Below are positions 44,598 through 52,909 of a stretch of 64,000 nt of DNA, piece after piece. The stretch lies in assembly GCA_018267615.1 (NCBI GenBank), contig JAFDYD010000004.1, forward strand, positions 210,432 through 274,431, given 5' to 3'. The notes below the pieces were generated by a model. The model had not been told where the DNA came from. It did no database searches and worked only from the letters and a program-made list of their open reading frames with translations. The position numbers and the translations under genes were made by a program. This DNA comes from Bacteroidota bacterium. GTDB taxonomy: Bacteria; Bacteroidota; Bacteroidia; Chitinophagales; Chitinophagaceae. The stretch's first letter is position 1; every line of letters starts with the position of its first letter.

Positions 44598-44656
44598 AAC
44601 AAAACTATTTTCATTTTTTTCAATCATTTCTATAGCTATTGAAAGAAGAAAATCCC

Positions 44657-44664
44657 TATTTTTG
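44657..44664 (+). promoter_or_regulatory. Candidate -7 box (TATTTTTG) for tRNA-Asn
   Basis: An exact TAnnTTTG match followed by CAGC, the same as before the other tRNA, 93 bp upstream of tRNA-Asn. Confidence 0.5.
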
Positions 44665-44757
44665 CAGCCCGTTTACGGAATGGGAGATTTTTGATTTTGT
44701 GAGTAAGGATGAAGAATACTTATCTGCGAAATCTTATCAAATCTCAAAATCCGCGAT

Positions 44758-44831
44758 TCCCCTTTAGCTCAGCTGGTTAGAGCATCTGACTGTTAATCAG
44801 AGGGTCGCTGGTTCAAGTCCAGCAGGGGGAG
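44758..44831 (+). tRNA. tRNA-Asn (GUU)
   Basis: 74 nt. Acceptor stem TCCCCTT / AGGGGGA with one U-G pair, discriminator G; anticodon stem TCTGA/TCAGA, loop CTGTTAA, anticodon GUU; T-arm GCTGG TTCAAGT CCAGC. The CCA is not encoded. Outside the acceptor stem, discriminator and anticodon it differs from the CAU tRNA 2.8 kb upstream at only three positions. Confidence 0.95.
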
Positions 44832-44854
44832 CGTTGAATTTCAATTGCTTGAAG

Positions 44855-44887
44855 AGGCTGTCTACGATTTGTGAGGCAGCCTTTTTC
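44855..44887 (+). terminator. Intrinsic terminator of tRNA-Asn
   Basis: AGGCTGTC (44855-44862) pairs with GGCAGCCT (44875-44882) over 8 bp including one G-U, followed by a T run. It lies 23 bp after the tRNA end. Confidence 0.75.
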
Positions 44888-45300
44888 ATTTTTGCCAGCA
44901 AATTTGCCAGTAAACGAAGCGAAATCATTTTAAAGAACTTTTTATGATGCAAAATTACGTTTCATTCTTGATTCGAAACCGCTTTTTGATTTTCATGTCA
45001 AAGCCAAATCGGGTGGGTCGCGAAACAAAATCATTTTATTTTCTTCATTCATTTCCCATAGCGACCAGCCATTGACCTGCGGAGGCGGGAGAAAGTTTTT
45101 GAAAGAAAATACAACCAGGCATCTAGGTGATTAATGCGATGAAATTTATCACTAGTAGATATGCAAATGGACTACTGAAGGTTAGGTGGAGATTTTTTTT
45201 CAAAACCCCGAGGGCGAGCCGCAGCGAAGCGAAGGCGATGACTTTCGTACGCTCGGAGCAGGGCAATAAATTTGCGGAGGGGAAATGAATCAATAAATCA
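44888..45300. other. Non-coding accessory DNA with a dispersed repeat, after tRNA-Asn
   Basis: No gene was found. The stretch about 44905-44950 (core AACGAAGCGAAATCATT, 44913-44929) is clearly related to 53071-53112, marking a dispersed repeat. A second segment near 45050-45080 (AGCGACCAGCCATTGACC) resembles 47155-47175 (AGCGACCAGTTATTGATC). Both look like debris of mobile DNA. The rest has nothing recognisable. Confidence 0.5.
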
Positions 45301-45555
45301 TTACTCGTAAATCTTTGCCCCTCTTAAAATATCTGCAAATACTTTCCAGCTTGCAATATTTGCGTCGACGTTTTGATTGGTATTATTATAGTAGCCCTGA
45401 ATGTCTTCCGTATATCTAGTCATAGCTTCAAGAAATCTTTCAATAGTCGGATTTTCCCATTCGGATTCATTGTTTAAAAAATCTTCATGAAGTAGTTCAA
45501 GAAATCTTGCGAACGATACTCTATCTACAACTTGAATTTCATAAAGTGAATCCAT
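45301..45555 (-). CDS. DUF7660-like small protein
   Basis: An 84-residue acidic protein: VSFARFLELLHEDFLNNE, then WENPTIERFLEAMTRYTED, then an aromatic-rich end. The spacing of the FLEAM block and following aromatic residues resembles DUF7660 proteins, small cytoplasmic proteins often found singly in accessory DNA or near toxin/immunity genes. Function unknown. It follows a 45-codon headless reading frame on the same strand by 36 bp. Confidence 0.6.
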   Translation of the reverse strand: MDSLYEIQVVDRVSFARFLELLHEDFLNNESEWENPTIERFLEAMTRYTEDIQGYYNNTNQNVDANIASWKVFADILRGAKIYE

Positions 45556-45591
45556 ATAGTTAAATTTCTATTTCTAAATTTATAATTATAG

Positions 45592-45729
45592 TTATTCATC
45601 TGCGATTTCAGACGGAAAGTAATTCAGTTGTTTGAACAAGGTTATAAAATCAAATTCGACATTTCTCGGAATATGTAAAAACGCGATATGGCCAGCATTA
45701 TTACAGATCCAAAGATGAGTGTTGGCTTT
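45592..45729 (-). pseudogene. Headless ORF fragment (45 codons, no start codon)
   Basis: The minus strand reads open for 45 codons with protein-like composition (HLWICNNAGHIAF, IPRNVEFDFITLFKQL, ending FPSEIADE and TAA). An in-frame stop lies immediately upstream at 45730-45732 and no ATG, GTG or usable TTG precedes the conserved-looking part. It looks like the C-terminal remnant of a broken gene. No family is recognised. Lying 36 bp ahead of the DUF7660 gene, it may once have been its operon partner. Confidence 0.45.
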
Positions 45730-45909
45730 TTATTTTAATAATTCAGGATATTCTAATATTACAAGGGATGATTATAACCAAAAAACTTGGCTGGTAACCA
45801 AGCGGTGAATTTTATTCTAATTTACTGATTCAAATAAGCCAAACTCCGTCATCGACGTTTGTATTGTTGGCCCGGAAAATTTTCGATCCCAACACTCGGT
45901 TTGTTATAA

Positions 45910-46893
45910 TTAGTTTCTAACGTTGATTAAATTAACTACAACCTTTACCATCATTTCCTTTTCTTCCGGTTTGCTCTCGGCAATCATCAATGTTAAAGCT
46001 ACGAGCGCATTGTCCGCAATTCGTTTGCCCCCATCAGCTTTATACAGGATACCGTTTTTTTCAAGGAACCAAACAAATAAGAATGCTGCTATTCGCTTAT
46101 TGCCGTCAGAAAATGAATGGTTCTTTATTACGAAATACAATAGATGTGCGGCTTTTTCCTCGACGCTTGGGTATAGATCATTTCCTCCGAATGTTTGATA
46201 AATAGCCGCAAGCGAACTTTGAAATGATTCATCTTTTTCATTGCCAAAAAGAGTACTTCCACCAAACTTGTTATGTAAACCCTTGATAGCTTTTATTGCT
46301 TCAGCATAAGTTATTTGAAACAACGCTTTAGAAGTGGTATCATGGATTTCCAATATTTGATGGTCGTATTGGTCGAGAACATCAAGAGCGTAGGTATAAT
46401 CGGTTATGACTTTGAAGAGGCCGGATGTTTCATCTGAGTTTAATTGTCGACTATTTGCAACATTCCCTAATAGCCTTACTGTTTGCTTTAACTCTTTTAA
46501 TTGCAGGGATTGTTCTTGTAAACGTTTTCTATTTATGGCATATCCTTTTATAAGATACTCTTTTAATACCTTGTTGGCCCAAATTCTAAATTGAGTACCT
46601 CGGGCAGATTTCACTCGGTACCCGATGGATATAATCACATCCAGATTATAGAATGCGACTGGTTTATCGGAATTAGCAATGTGCAAATTTTGCACATTGC
46701 TCCTTTTATCCAATTCATTCTCCTTAAATATATTATTGATATGTTTTGTTATCACAGTACGATCTCGGTCAAACAGCTCGGCAATTTGTTCCTGCCGCAA
46801 CCAAACGGTTTCATTTTCGACTTTTACCTCAATAGCTGTATCGCCTTCAGGGGTCTGATATATAAGAATTTCACCTTTCTCTTCCATATTCAT
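45910..46893 (-). CDS. RhuM-family protein with C-terminal Fic/Doc domain
   Basis: A 327-residue cytoplasmic protein. The N-terminal half is RhuM-like (WLRQEQIAELFDRDRTVITKHI, a DNA-binding-like segment, then SIGYRVKSARGTQFRIWA). The C-terminal half is a Fic/Doc fold with the core HSFSDGNKRIAAFLF, matching HxFx(D/G)GNKR with catalytic His and phosphate-loop residues. Fic proteins transfer AMP or other phosphate-containing groups to proteins; Doc-type ones are toxins. No standalone antitoxin is obvious on either side, and the Fic inhibitory (S/T)xxxE(G/N) motif was not clearly seen. Its setting among decayed mobile DNA fits an accessory toxin-like gene. Confidence 0.85.
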   Translation of the reverse strand: MNMEEKGEILIYQTPEGDTAIEVKVENETVWLRQEQIAELFDRDRTVITKHINNIFKENELDKRSNVQNLHIANSDKPVAFYNLDVIISIGYRVKSARGTQFRIWANKVLKEYLIKGYAINRKRLQEQSLQLKELKQTVRLLGNVANSRQLNSDETSGLFKVITDYTYALDVLDQYDHQILEIHDTTSKALFQITYAEAIKAIKGLHNKFGGSTLFGNEKDESFQSSLAAIYQTFGGNDLYPSVEEKAAHLLYFVIKNHSFSDGNKRIAAFLFVWFLEKNGILYKADGGKRIADNALVALTLMIAESKPEEKEMMVKVVVNLINVRN

Positions 46894-46935
46894 AAATTTA
46901 TTGCTTCTACATTGAATGATAATTTAAATTTTTTG

Positions 46936-47078
46936 CTACGAGAATGTTTGCTTTTTAAACGAAAGCAGTATACTAGCAAATTCTTTTTTAACTTCTTTCT
47001 CAAAACTGTCTAAATAATTTTCCGTTGTCTTAATATTTGTATGGCCATTTCAGATATTAAAACATCCGACGAAATATG
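46936..47078 (-). pseudogene. Frameshifted C-terminal remnant of a tyrosine recombinase
   Basis: The minus strand encodes GHTNIKTTENYLDSFEKEV and continues to AGTATACTGCTTTCG and a TAG at 46938-46936. GHTxIKTTxxYL is the C-terminal box of Bacteroidota tyrosine integrases, including the catalytic Tyr. Just upstream, in another frame, the strand reads SSDVLISEM, the segment that normally precedes LGH, so a small deletion has shifted the frame at about 47046. The rest of the gene is missing; 47079-47238 holds nothing else clear apart from a short repeat near 47155. Confidence 0.75.
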
Positions 47079-47238
47079 AATTTGTAGTGATGAAGCAAAC
47101 GGCGTTCAAAAACCAAAAATCATTCTGTTTTTCCAAATTCATTTTTACAGCGACCAGTTATTGATCGGCATAGGCGATATTCGGACATGCATGGTTTATT
47201 AAACGGGATAATTACCCCAAATTTCTGATTCGTTTGAT

Positions 47239-49704
47239 TTAAGAAGCGTCTTCGATTCGCTTTTCTTGCTTGGCGCGTTTTGAGGCACCGGAATTCGTGC
47301 CGAAGCGATAGGAAAAAATTAGTGTAGCCCTGGAGCTTTCGAGGTGTCGTTGAAAATTGAGTAGCACGTCTTCGCTGCTTGATAGGAATGCCCGCCTCCG
47401 GCTGTTGAAAATGTCAGTGGCATTAAAACTTAAAGAAGCCCTGTTTCCGGCGAAGTCAAATTTTGCGGCCGCGTCCATTCCAAAATTAGAACGATTTTGA
47501 AATTGCAGAAACAAATTCGGTGCGCTATAATCCGCATGGATTTGGAATGATACTCTTTTCAAGGGGGTTACATTACTGGTGATGTTCGCATTCCAGCTGA
47601 TCCCATGATTTGCGATTATACCAAATTGCGGAGCCGCGGCATTATCTCTATTAAAGACGTTGGCATTCGCGGTTAGACTCCATCCTTTTAGAAGGTCAAC
47701 GTGGCCGATCATCTCCAATCCGGCGGTAAGGGAGTGGTTTAAATTTTCAGGTATCGTGGTTGTTTCATTATTAACCGGGCTGGTTTCAATAATTTGAATG
47801 GCGTTATTGATTATATTAATGTAGATGCCAAAGATAACGGAGATATTATGCCAGGTTTTACTATAATCCAATTCGAAATTAGTAACGCTTTCAGGCCTTA
47901 ATTCGGGATTACCCTTGTTGTAATTTGACGGGTCGGAAAAATCCGTGGTAGAATTCAATTGCCTTACCGATGGTTTCGAAAGTCGCCTGGAAAAGGTGAA
48001 CTGCAACTGGCTGCTGTCTTTAAGTTTTTCGGTGAGCTGCAAACTTGGGTATATTCCCTTGACCGGCACTATTACCGGGGCGGAAAATAAGACATTGGCT
48101 GCATTATAACTCGTAATGGTGGCGTGAAGACGACTATCTTCCCCTCTTACACCTGCCTGGTAAGTTAACTTGCCTGACTGGCCCTTGAAGTTTAAATAGA
48201 CAGCGTTCACCTGGTTATTGCTGGTAAAAAAATCGGTAAATGCATATAGCGGAACTTGCTCGTTATGTAGAACACAATAGGCGTACTGATCATTCTTTCC
48301 GAGAGTGATCTGGCTGCGGTAACCAGCCGAGAATTGTCCTGATTTGCCAACAGGTAATATATAATCAGCCTGTATATTATAATTAATGGAATGATGCCTG
48401 GTATCATTGATTAGAGGAGTATCGATTTTGGATGATTGCACGCCATTAATTGGATTATACTGGGTGGTAAATTGCTCATAATCTCTAAAGCTGCCGGATG
48501 CGTAGGCGAAGTTGAGCAACAATTCCTCTTTAGGTTTTTTAAAACGCCTGCTATAGTCCAGATCCAATTCATAACTGTTGCCATTGTTGTTCACAGCAAT
48601 ATAGCGGGCAAAGGATTCGAGAAGCGCATCCGCAGCAGAATACTCATTCACCGGTATCACCTGATTCTCATGCTCGCGACTCGAATTAAAACTGGCGGAT
48701 ACCCCTAATGTGCTCCTGGGTGTGAGTGAATAATCAATGCCGCCTTTTATAAATTGTATTTCATTTCGGGTAACTGCTGGAAAGGTTTCATTGACATATA
48801 TAATGGAGTCCGAAGGATGTAAATAAGTAACGTTCTGAAACCCGGTTTCAAGCGTCTTACCATCCTTGAAACTATAGTTTCCATACAGATTTACTTTTCC
48901 CTTTTGGTAATTCAGGCTGGCATCAGCGTTATAATTATCGAGCGTGCCGCCGCCAACGGCTAAGGATCCGTTTAACCCGGGTCTGCTGTTCTTTTTTAAA
49001 ATGATATTGATAATGCCCTCGCCATCCGCGTCATAATTAGACGGTGGATTGGGGATTACTTCTATGCTTTCGATTGCGCTGGCCGGTATGGATTGGAGTA
49101 TTTGGGTTATATCGCCATTTGCAATAATGGTGGGTTTTCCATCAATAAGTACTTTAATATTGACAGATCCGCGAAGGCTTACACGGCCAGCAACGTCAAC
49201 TTGCAGGGTTGGAACGTTCCTTAATAAATCCGTCGCACTACCTCCTTTGCTGACGAGGCTTTGGTTAACCAAAAAAATTTTTTTTCCATTGACATTTCGT
49301 AACGCCTCCTTTTTGGCGGTGACGGCGACTTCTTTTAGCAAGCCGCTCTTTGATGCGGTCATATCGAGCGCGCCGAAATTTAGCTCGCCCGTTGCGGGAT
49401 TGATCAGGATGTTTTCTTTGAAGATATCCTTGTAACCAATGTAAGTTATCCGAAGTGTAAACATCGAGCCATCCAGGTTTTCAAGTACGAAATGGCCGCT
49501 TGTGTCGGTATTGGTTCCTTTAACAGGAACTTTGGTTTGCTGATTTAATAAAATTACTGTTGCAAAGCGGATAGGTTCCTGCGTAAGCGAGTCACGAACC
49601 GTTCCGGATATTTTTTTGCTTCGCTGGCAGTATCCATTGCTAGTGATAAGCATTGTTAGGCCGATTACGGCTACCGCCAATTGAAAGGATTTCATGAACT
49701 TCAT
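47239..49704 (-). CDS. TonB-dependent-type outer-membrane receptor (OMP_b-brl_3 family)
   Basis: An 821-residue outer-membrane protein. A signal peptide (cleaved near GYCQ) is followed by a carboxypeptidase-regulatory-like domain (about 30-115), a plug (about 130-225, with LRNVPTLQVD and IEVIPNPPSNYDADG) and a long barrel with the 'outer membrane beta-barrel family' features (FTFSRRLSKPSVRQLN, RPESVTNFELDYSKTW). The C-terminus continues past the last strand with a charged tail. It has no STN domain. It is the third gene of NTF2-DinB-receptor, 3 bp after DinB, opposite a LytS/LytTR pair. Substrate unknown. Confidence 0.88.
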   Translation of the reverse strand: MKFMKSFQLAVAVIGLTMLITSNGYCQRSKKISGTVRDSLTQEPIRFATVILLNQQTKVPVKGTNTDTSGHFVLENLDGSMFTLRITYIGYKDIFKENILINPATGELNFGALDMTASKSGLLKEVAVTAKKEALRNVNGKKIFLVNQSLVSKGGSATDLLRNVPTLQVDVAGRVSLRGSVNIKVLIDGKPTIIANGDITQILQSIPASAIESIEVIPNPPSNYDADGEGIINIILKKNSRPGLNGSLAVGGGTLDNYNADASLNYQKGKVNLYGNYSFKDGKTLETGFQNVTYLHPSDSIIYVNETFPAVTRNEIQFIKGGIDYSLTPRSTLGVSASFNSSREHENQVIPVNEYSAADALLESFARYIAVNNNGNSYELDLDYSRRFKKPKEELLLNFAYASGSFRDYEQFTTQYNPINGVQSSKIDTPLINDTRHHSINYNIQADYILPVGKSGQFSAGYRSQITLGKNDQYAYCVLHNEQVPLYAFTDFFTSNNQVNAVYLNFKGQSGKLTYQAGVRGEDSRLHATITSYNAANVLFSAPVIVPVKGIYPSLQLTEKLKDSSQLQFTFSRRLSKPSVRQLNSTTDFSDPSNYNKGNPELRPESVTNFELDYSKTWHNISVIFGIYINIINNAIQIIETSPVNNETTTIPENLNHSLTAGLEMIGHVDLLKGWSLTANANVFNRDNAAAPQFGIIANHGISWNANITSNVTPLKRVSFQIHADYSAPNLFLQFQNRSNFGMDAAAKFDFAGNRASLSFNATDIFNSRRRAFLSSSEDVLLNFQRHLESSRATLIFSYRFGTNSGASKRAKQEKRIEDAS

Positions 49705-49707
49705 AAG

Positions 49708-50256
49708 CTAAAACAACTTTTCTGCCGGTGGGGTAATGCCTTTTAGGCGCAGATAAATGGTAGTTTGGCCGCGCGTATGCGTTTGATGTTCAAATGCCTT
49801 ACCGAATAACCCGCTTCTGGTAATGTTATCATGCTTGCCAAACTTGGTGGTTTCCTGCAACTGATTGGACGCCATATTTTGAAGGGTGCTGATTACCCAA
49901 TCATAGCTATCCATTACCGCTTTCGTTGTCGCTTCCTTCGTTGGTGATACAGTTGTTTCATTAAGATTATGAGAAGAGGCAGGATTTTCACCAATAGGGT
50001 TTGGTTTTTCACTTGCGACACTAACAATAACATAATTGGCATCCGATATATGAAGCATTTGCTGCGCAAATGAGCGAATCTCCGGTGTAGGTTTAAAACT
50101 GAAACCATCTTCGGGCATAGCATCCAGGTAGGCCTTCGTGTATGCTTTTGCACGCTGCCATTCAGCTACCATTTGTGATTGCGTGAATTGAGCAAGTGCC
50201 GACTCGCGGACAAAAATTGATGCCAGGACTGTAAGCAATAGTGATACCTTTTTCAT
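49708..50256 (-). CDS. DinB-family protein with signal peptide
   Basis: A 182-residue protein. A signal peptide (ending SALAQ) precedes a DinB/YfiT-like four-helix bundle; the metal-site histidines are probably in MLHISDAN and in HQTHTRGQ. Family members are thiol-dependent or metal-binding enzymes or stress proteins of uncertain role. An exported DinB protein is less common than the cytoplasmic form. Cotranscribed with the NTF2-like gene (15-bp gap) and the receptor gene (3-bp gap). Confidence 0.85.
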   Translation of the reverse strand: MKKVSLLLTVLASIFVRESALAQFTQSQMVAEWQRAKAYTKAYLDAMPEDGFSFKPTPEIRSFAQQMLHISDANYVIVSVASEKPNPIGENPASSHNLNETTVSPTKEATTKAVMDSYDWVISTLQNMASNQLQETTKFGKHDNITRSGLFGKAFEHQTHTRGQTTIYLRLKGITPPAEKLF

Positions 50257-50271
50257 GATAGTATTATTTAT

Positions 50272-50730
50272 TTAGATTTTACAATTATCTGTTGCCACGG
50301 TATATCCTATATGTATAATCTTCCATCCATCTTTGGTTTTAGTCAATTGGAAAAAATTGACACCGCAATGGCTGAAGGTGTTACCGAGGTAAAATTTATA
50401 AGGCGCCCGGACACTGGCCAGCGGGCCGTCAATTTTGATGTCGCTAAAAATGATCCGCTCATCGTAAACATCTGCGTGGGGAGTGCCGATGCTTGTCACA
50501 AGATCATTAGCACTTGTAGTGGACAACGTAATTTTTCCCATCTTGTCGGCGGCAACGCTTTGCAGTTCCACATCTTTTGCGAGAACTGATCTTAGCAAGT
50601 TGCTGTCACCTTTGCGCATGGCGCTAAGCATGGTATTGATAGTTTGCTTGATGGCGTCAGCCGATGTTTGCTGAGCGAAAAGCGTCGCCGACAAAAAAAA
50701 GGTGAAACTTAAAATGAATAGACTTTTCAT
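50272..50730 (-). CDS. NTF2/SnoaL-like (DUF4440-type) exported protein
   Basis: A 152-residue protein with signal peptide (ending TLFAQ) and an NTF2-like cone fold (INTMLSAMRKGDSNLLRSVLAKD, FFQLTKTKDGWKIIHIGYTV). Such proteins bind small hydrophobic ligands or act as simple enzymes; none can be named. First gene of the three-gene operon divergent from the LytS kinase gene. Confidence 0.82.
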   Translation of the reverse strand: MKSLFILSFTFFLSATLFAQQTSADAIKQTINTMLSAMRKGDSNLLRSVLAKDVELQSVAADKMGKITLSTTSANDLVTSIGTPHADVYDERIIFSDIKIDGPLASVRAPYKFYLGNTFSHCGVNFFQLTKTKDGWKIIHIGYTVATDNCKI

Positions 50731-50941
50731 AATTAGTCTGTTTTGATGATCAAAGATGTTATTTGCAAACTGGCCGAAATAATCTTTTCGACGCTGTCAC
50801 CTTTATTTCCCATCGAGAATGATATTTATTCGATGCTCGGGCTTTTCTGGAGTTTTCGCCCAACTATCTAAATATCTCTGGCAATGGCCGTGAAAAGTGG
50901 CCCAACAGTATAAAATAGCTTATGAGAAAGTAAAACGTTAG

Positions 50942-50949
50942 TATTTTTG
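50942..50949 (+). promoter_or_regulatory. Candidate -7 box (TATTTTTG) 3 bp before the LytS start codon
   Basis: An exact TAnnTTTG match, but the ATG at 50953 follows after only three bases, so a transcript from here would be leaderless or lack the first codon. No -33 element is evident. Confidence 0.35.
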
Positions 50950-50952
50950 AAC

Positions 50953-51969
50953 ATGAAGCTATGGAGGCAACCGCCTAATATAGTTCAGCTCCAGTTGCTG
51001 ACATGGACAGCCGTGTTGTTATTGATTTTTTTTTCACTGCTGCCGATGGACGGCTTGCTGAAATCAGCCATCTTTACAGCTGTCAATGCAGCATCGTATG
51101 CCATCATTATTTACGGGAATATCCTGTTCCTATACCCGGCATTTTATCAAAAGAGAAAATTCGTAGAGTATGGTATTTCAGTAGCGGTCTTCTTAATTTT
51201 AGTAGGAATGCTGAAGGGTTATGCAGGTATTATTCTCTATAAGTATGTTCTGCTCATAAAAACACCTCCGGCTGATTTGCTTGAGCTGCTTAGTTATGTT
51301 CCCGGCGGCGTTCTTATCTATGTCCTCAGCCTTGTTTTTCGTATAGCCCTTGCCTATTTTACTTTAAAACAACAAACTGAGGAGATTCTTTTGCAAAAGA
51401 GTCAGGCGGAACTTAATCTTCTGAAATCGCAAGTTCAACCGCACTTCCTTTTTAATGCGCTGAACAATATTTATTACAGGGTTTATAAAGTTGATCACGC
51501 GTCTGCTGGACTGATTGAACGCCTTTCAGATATTATGCGCTATTTCGTTGACGAAAGCCCGAAAGATGCGGTACCTGTGTCGACAGAAGTAGCATTTATC
51601 GAAAATTACATGGAGCTCGAAAGAATTCGCATCCGGCACGGTGCAAGCATTTACTTCGAGAAAGCTTACAACCCGGAGCTTCGCATCCCGCCCATGCTGC
51701 TCATGACATTTGTAGAAAATATTTTCAAACACGGCATCGACAAGTCGCGACGGCAAAACCGGGTAACGATTTCGCTAATTGAACAAAATGATTATTTACT
51801 TTTTAAAACTAGTAATCGTAAGATCGATCCGGTTACTGAACATCAAACCGGCGGCTTTGGAATCATTAATTTGACCAAAAGGCTAAGGTTGCTGTATGGA
51901 GACAAATTTGAATTGACTATTGATAGCGAAGGAAAATTATTCAACGCGATTTTGAAAATCCCGCTTTAA
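50953..51969 (+). CDS. LytS/YehU-type sensor histidine kinase
   Basis: A 338-residue membrane kinase with four transmembrane helices (about 12-140) and a cytoplasmic His_kinase domain (PF06580): phospho-acceptor His in QVQPHFLFNALNNIYY, then an HATPase with MTFVENIFKHGI and GGFGIINLTKRL. No extracytoplasmic sensor domain; the membrane region itself is the sensor. The stop overlaps the start of the LytTR regulator by one base (TAATG). Divergent from the receptor operon, which it may regulate. Confidence 0.92.
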   Translation: MKLWRQPPNIVQLQLLTWTAVLLLIFFSLLPMDGLLKSAIFTAVNAASYAIIIYGNILFLYPAFYQKRKFVEYGISVAVFLILVGMLKGYAGIILYKYVLLIKTPPADLLELLSYVPGGVLIYVLSLVFRIALAYFTLKQQTEEILLQKSQAELNLLKSQVQPHFLFNALNNIYYRVYKVDHASAGLIERLSDIMRYFVDESPKDAVPVSTEVAFIENYMELERIRIRHGASIYFEKAYNPELRIPPMLLMTFVENIFKHGIDKSRRQNRVTISLIEQNDYLLFKTSNRKIDPVTEHQTGGFGIINLTKRLRLLYGDKFELTIDSEGKLFNAILKIPL

Positions 51970-52679
51970 TGAATTTGACGTGCATAATAATTGATGATGA
52001 GCCCGACGCAGTCAACCTGGTTGAACTGCTAATAAGGCAAAATACAACTTGGACATTGAAAGCAAAATGTTACGATGCATTGGAAGCGCTGACATTCTTA
52101 AAAGTGAACCAGGTTGATTTTATTTTCCTCGATATTAATATGCCAAAGCTAACAGGAATGGAACTTGCAACGTTATTGCCGTCCCGAACCAAAATTGTTT
52201 TTACCACGGCTTATTCCGAATATGCTTTTGAAAGCTATTCCTTTCAGACCATCGACTATTTGCTTAAGCCGATCACTTTAAAACGTTTTCTGGCATCCGT
52301 TGAGAAGATAGAACAGCATTTTTTAAAACCCGGAACGGAGTCTCTGCAAAATGTTGAACAGGCCCCGGAATTTTTTTTCGTGAAATCCGGGAAGACGCTA
52401 AAGAAGATCTTATTAAAGGATATCCTATATTTTGAAGGAGATAAGGACTATGTAAGGATGGCGACAGGCAAGGAACAGATCCTGGTATACCGCCGCTTAA
52501 AGGACATGGAAGAACAACTTAAATCTCCGTTCATCCGCGTACATAATTCTTATATTATCAATTATGAGCAGCTTAGTAAAATTGAGGACAATCATATTTA
52601 TATCGGCGATAAACGCATACCTGTAAGTGAGAAATTCAGGGAGCGATTTATGGAGGTTATTAATAAAAATAAGTTTTGA
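51969..52679 (+). CDS. LytTR-family response regulator
   Basis: A 236-residue regulator. The receiver has IIDDEPDA, phospho-acceptor Asp55 (FLDINMP) and a Lys in LLKPIT; a LytTR DNA-binding domain follows (about 135-232: FFVKSGKTLKKILLKDILYFEGDKDYVRM-like, VHNSYIINYEQL). It is the cognate partner of the overlapping kinase gene. LytTR proteins bind paired direct repeats upstream of envelope or transport genes; the adjacent divergent receptor operon is the obvious candidate. Confidence 0.93.
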   Translation: MNLTCIIIDDEPDAVNLVELLIRQNTTWTLKAKCYDALEALTFLKVNQVDFIFLDINMPKLTGMELATLLPSRTKIVFTTAYSEYAFESYSFQTIDYLLKPITLKRFLASVEKIEQHFLKPGTESLQNVEQAPEFFFVKSGKTLKKILLKDILYFEGDKDYVRMATGKEQILVYRRLKDMEEQLKSPFIRVHNSYIINYEQLSKIEDNHIYIGDKRIPVSEKFRERFMEVINKNKF

Positions 52680-52705
52680 GGTCATGTTCAAACTTCGCCG
52701 AAGCA

Positions 52706-52909
52706 TTAATAATTGCGCTTCTGTAATGCTCTTATTAATTTTTCATTACGCTTGTCCGCCCTCCCATTTTGTAGAGATATTACCGCCCAAATTGCAGCAG
52801 GTACCCAGCCAATCAGCGTAAGCTGCAATAAAAGACAAATGATGCCTGACAACAACTTTCCTCTCAAAAGAAAAGAAACCCAAGGTAAAAGGATAGCGAT
52901 GAGTGTCAT
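52706..52909 (-). CDS. YqaE/Pmp3-like small membrane protein
   Basis: A 67-residue protein with two hydrophobic helices (LIAILLPWVSFLL and IICLLLQLTLIGWVPAAIWAV) and a charged C-terminus (RADKRNEKLIRAL). The two-helix layout with a Gly-Trp-x-Pro turn matches the YqaE/Pmp3 family, small membrane proteins linked to stress and membrane potential. Convergent with the LytTR gene, 26 bp apart. Short but well formed; ATG at 52909. Confidence 0.75.
   Translation of the reverse strand: MTLIAILLPWVSFLLRGKLLSGIICLLLQLTLIGWVPAAIWAVISLQNGRADKRNEKLIRALQKRNY

Noticed and set aside
44758..47238. Attachment-site duplication of the tRNA-Asn 3' end
   Set aside because: I looked for a second copy of CAGCAGGGGGA on the far side of the accessory patch and did not find one in the window.
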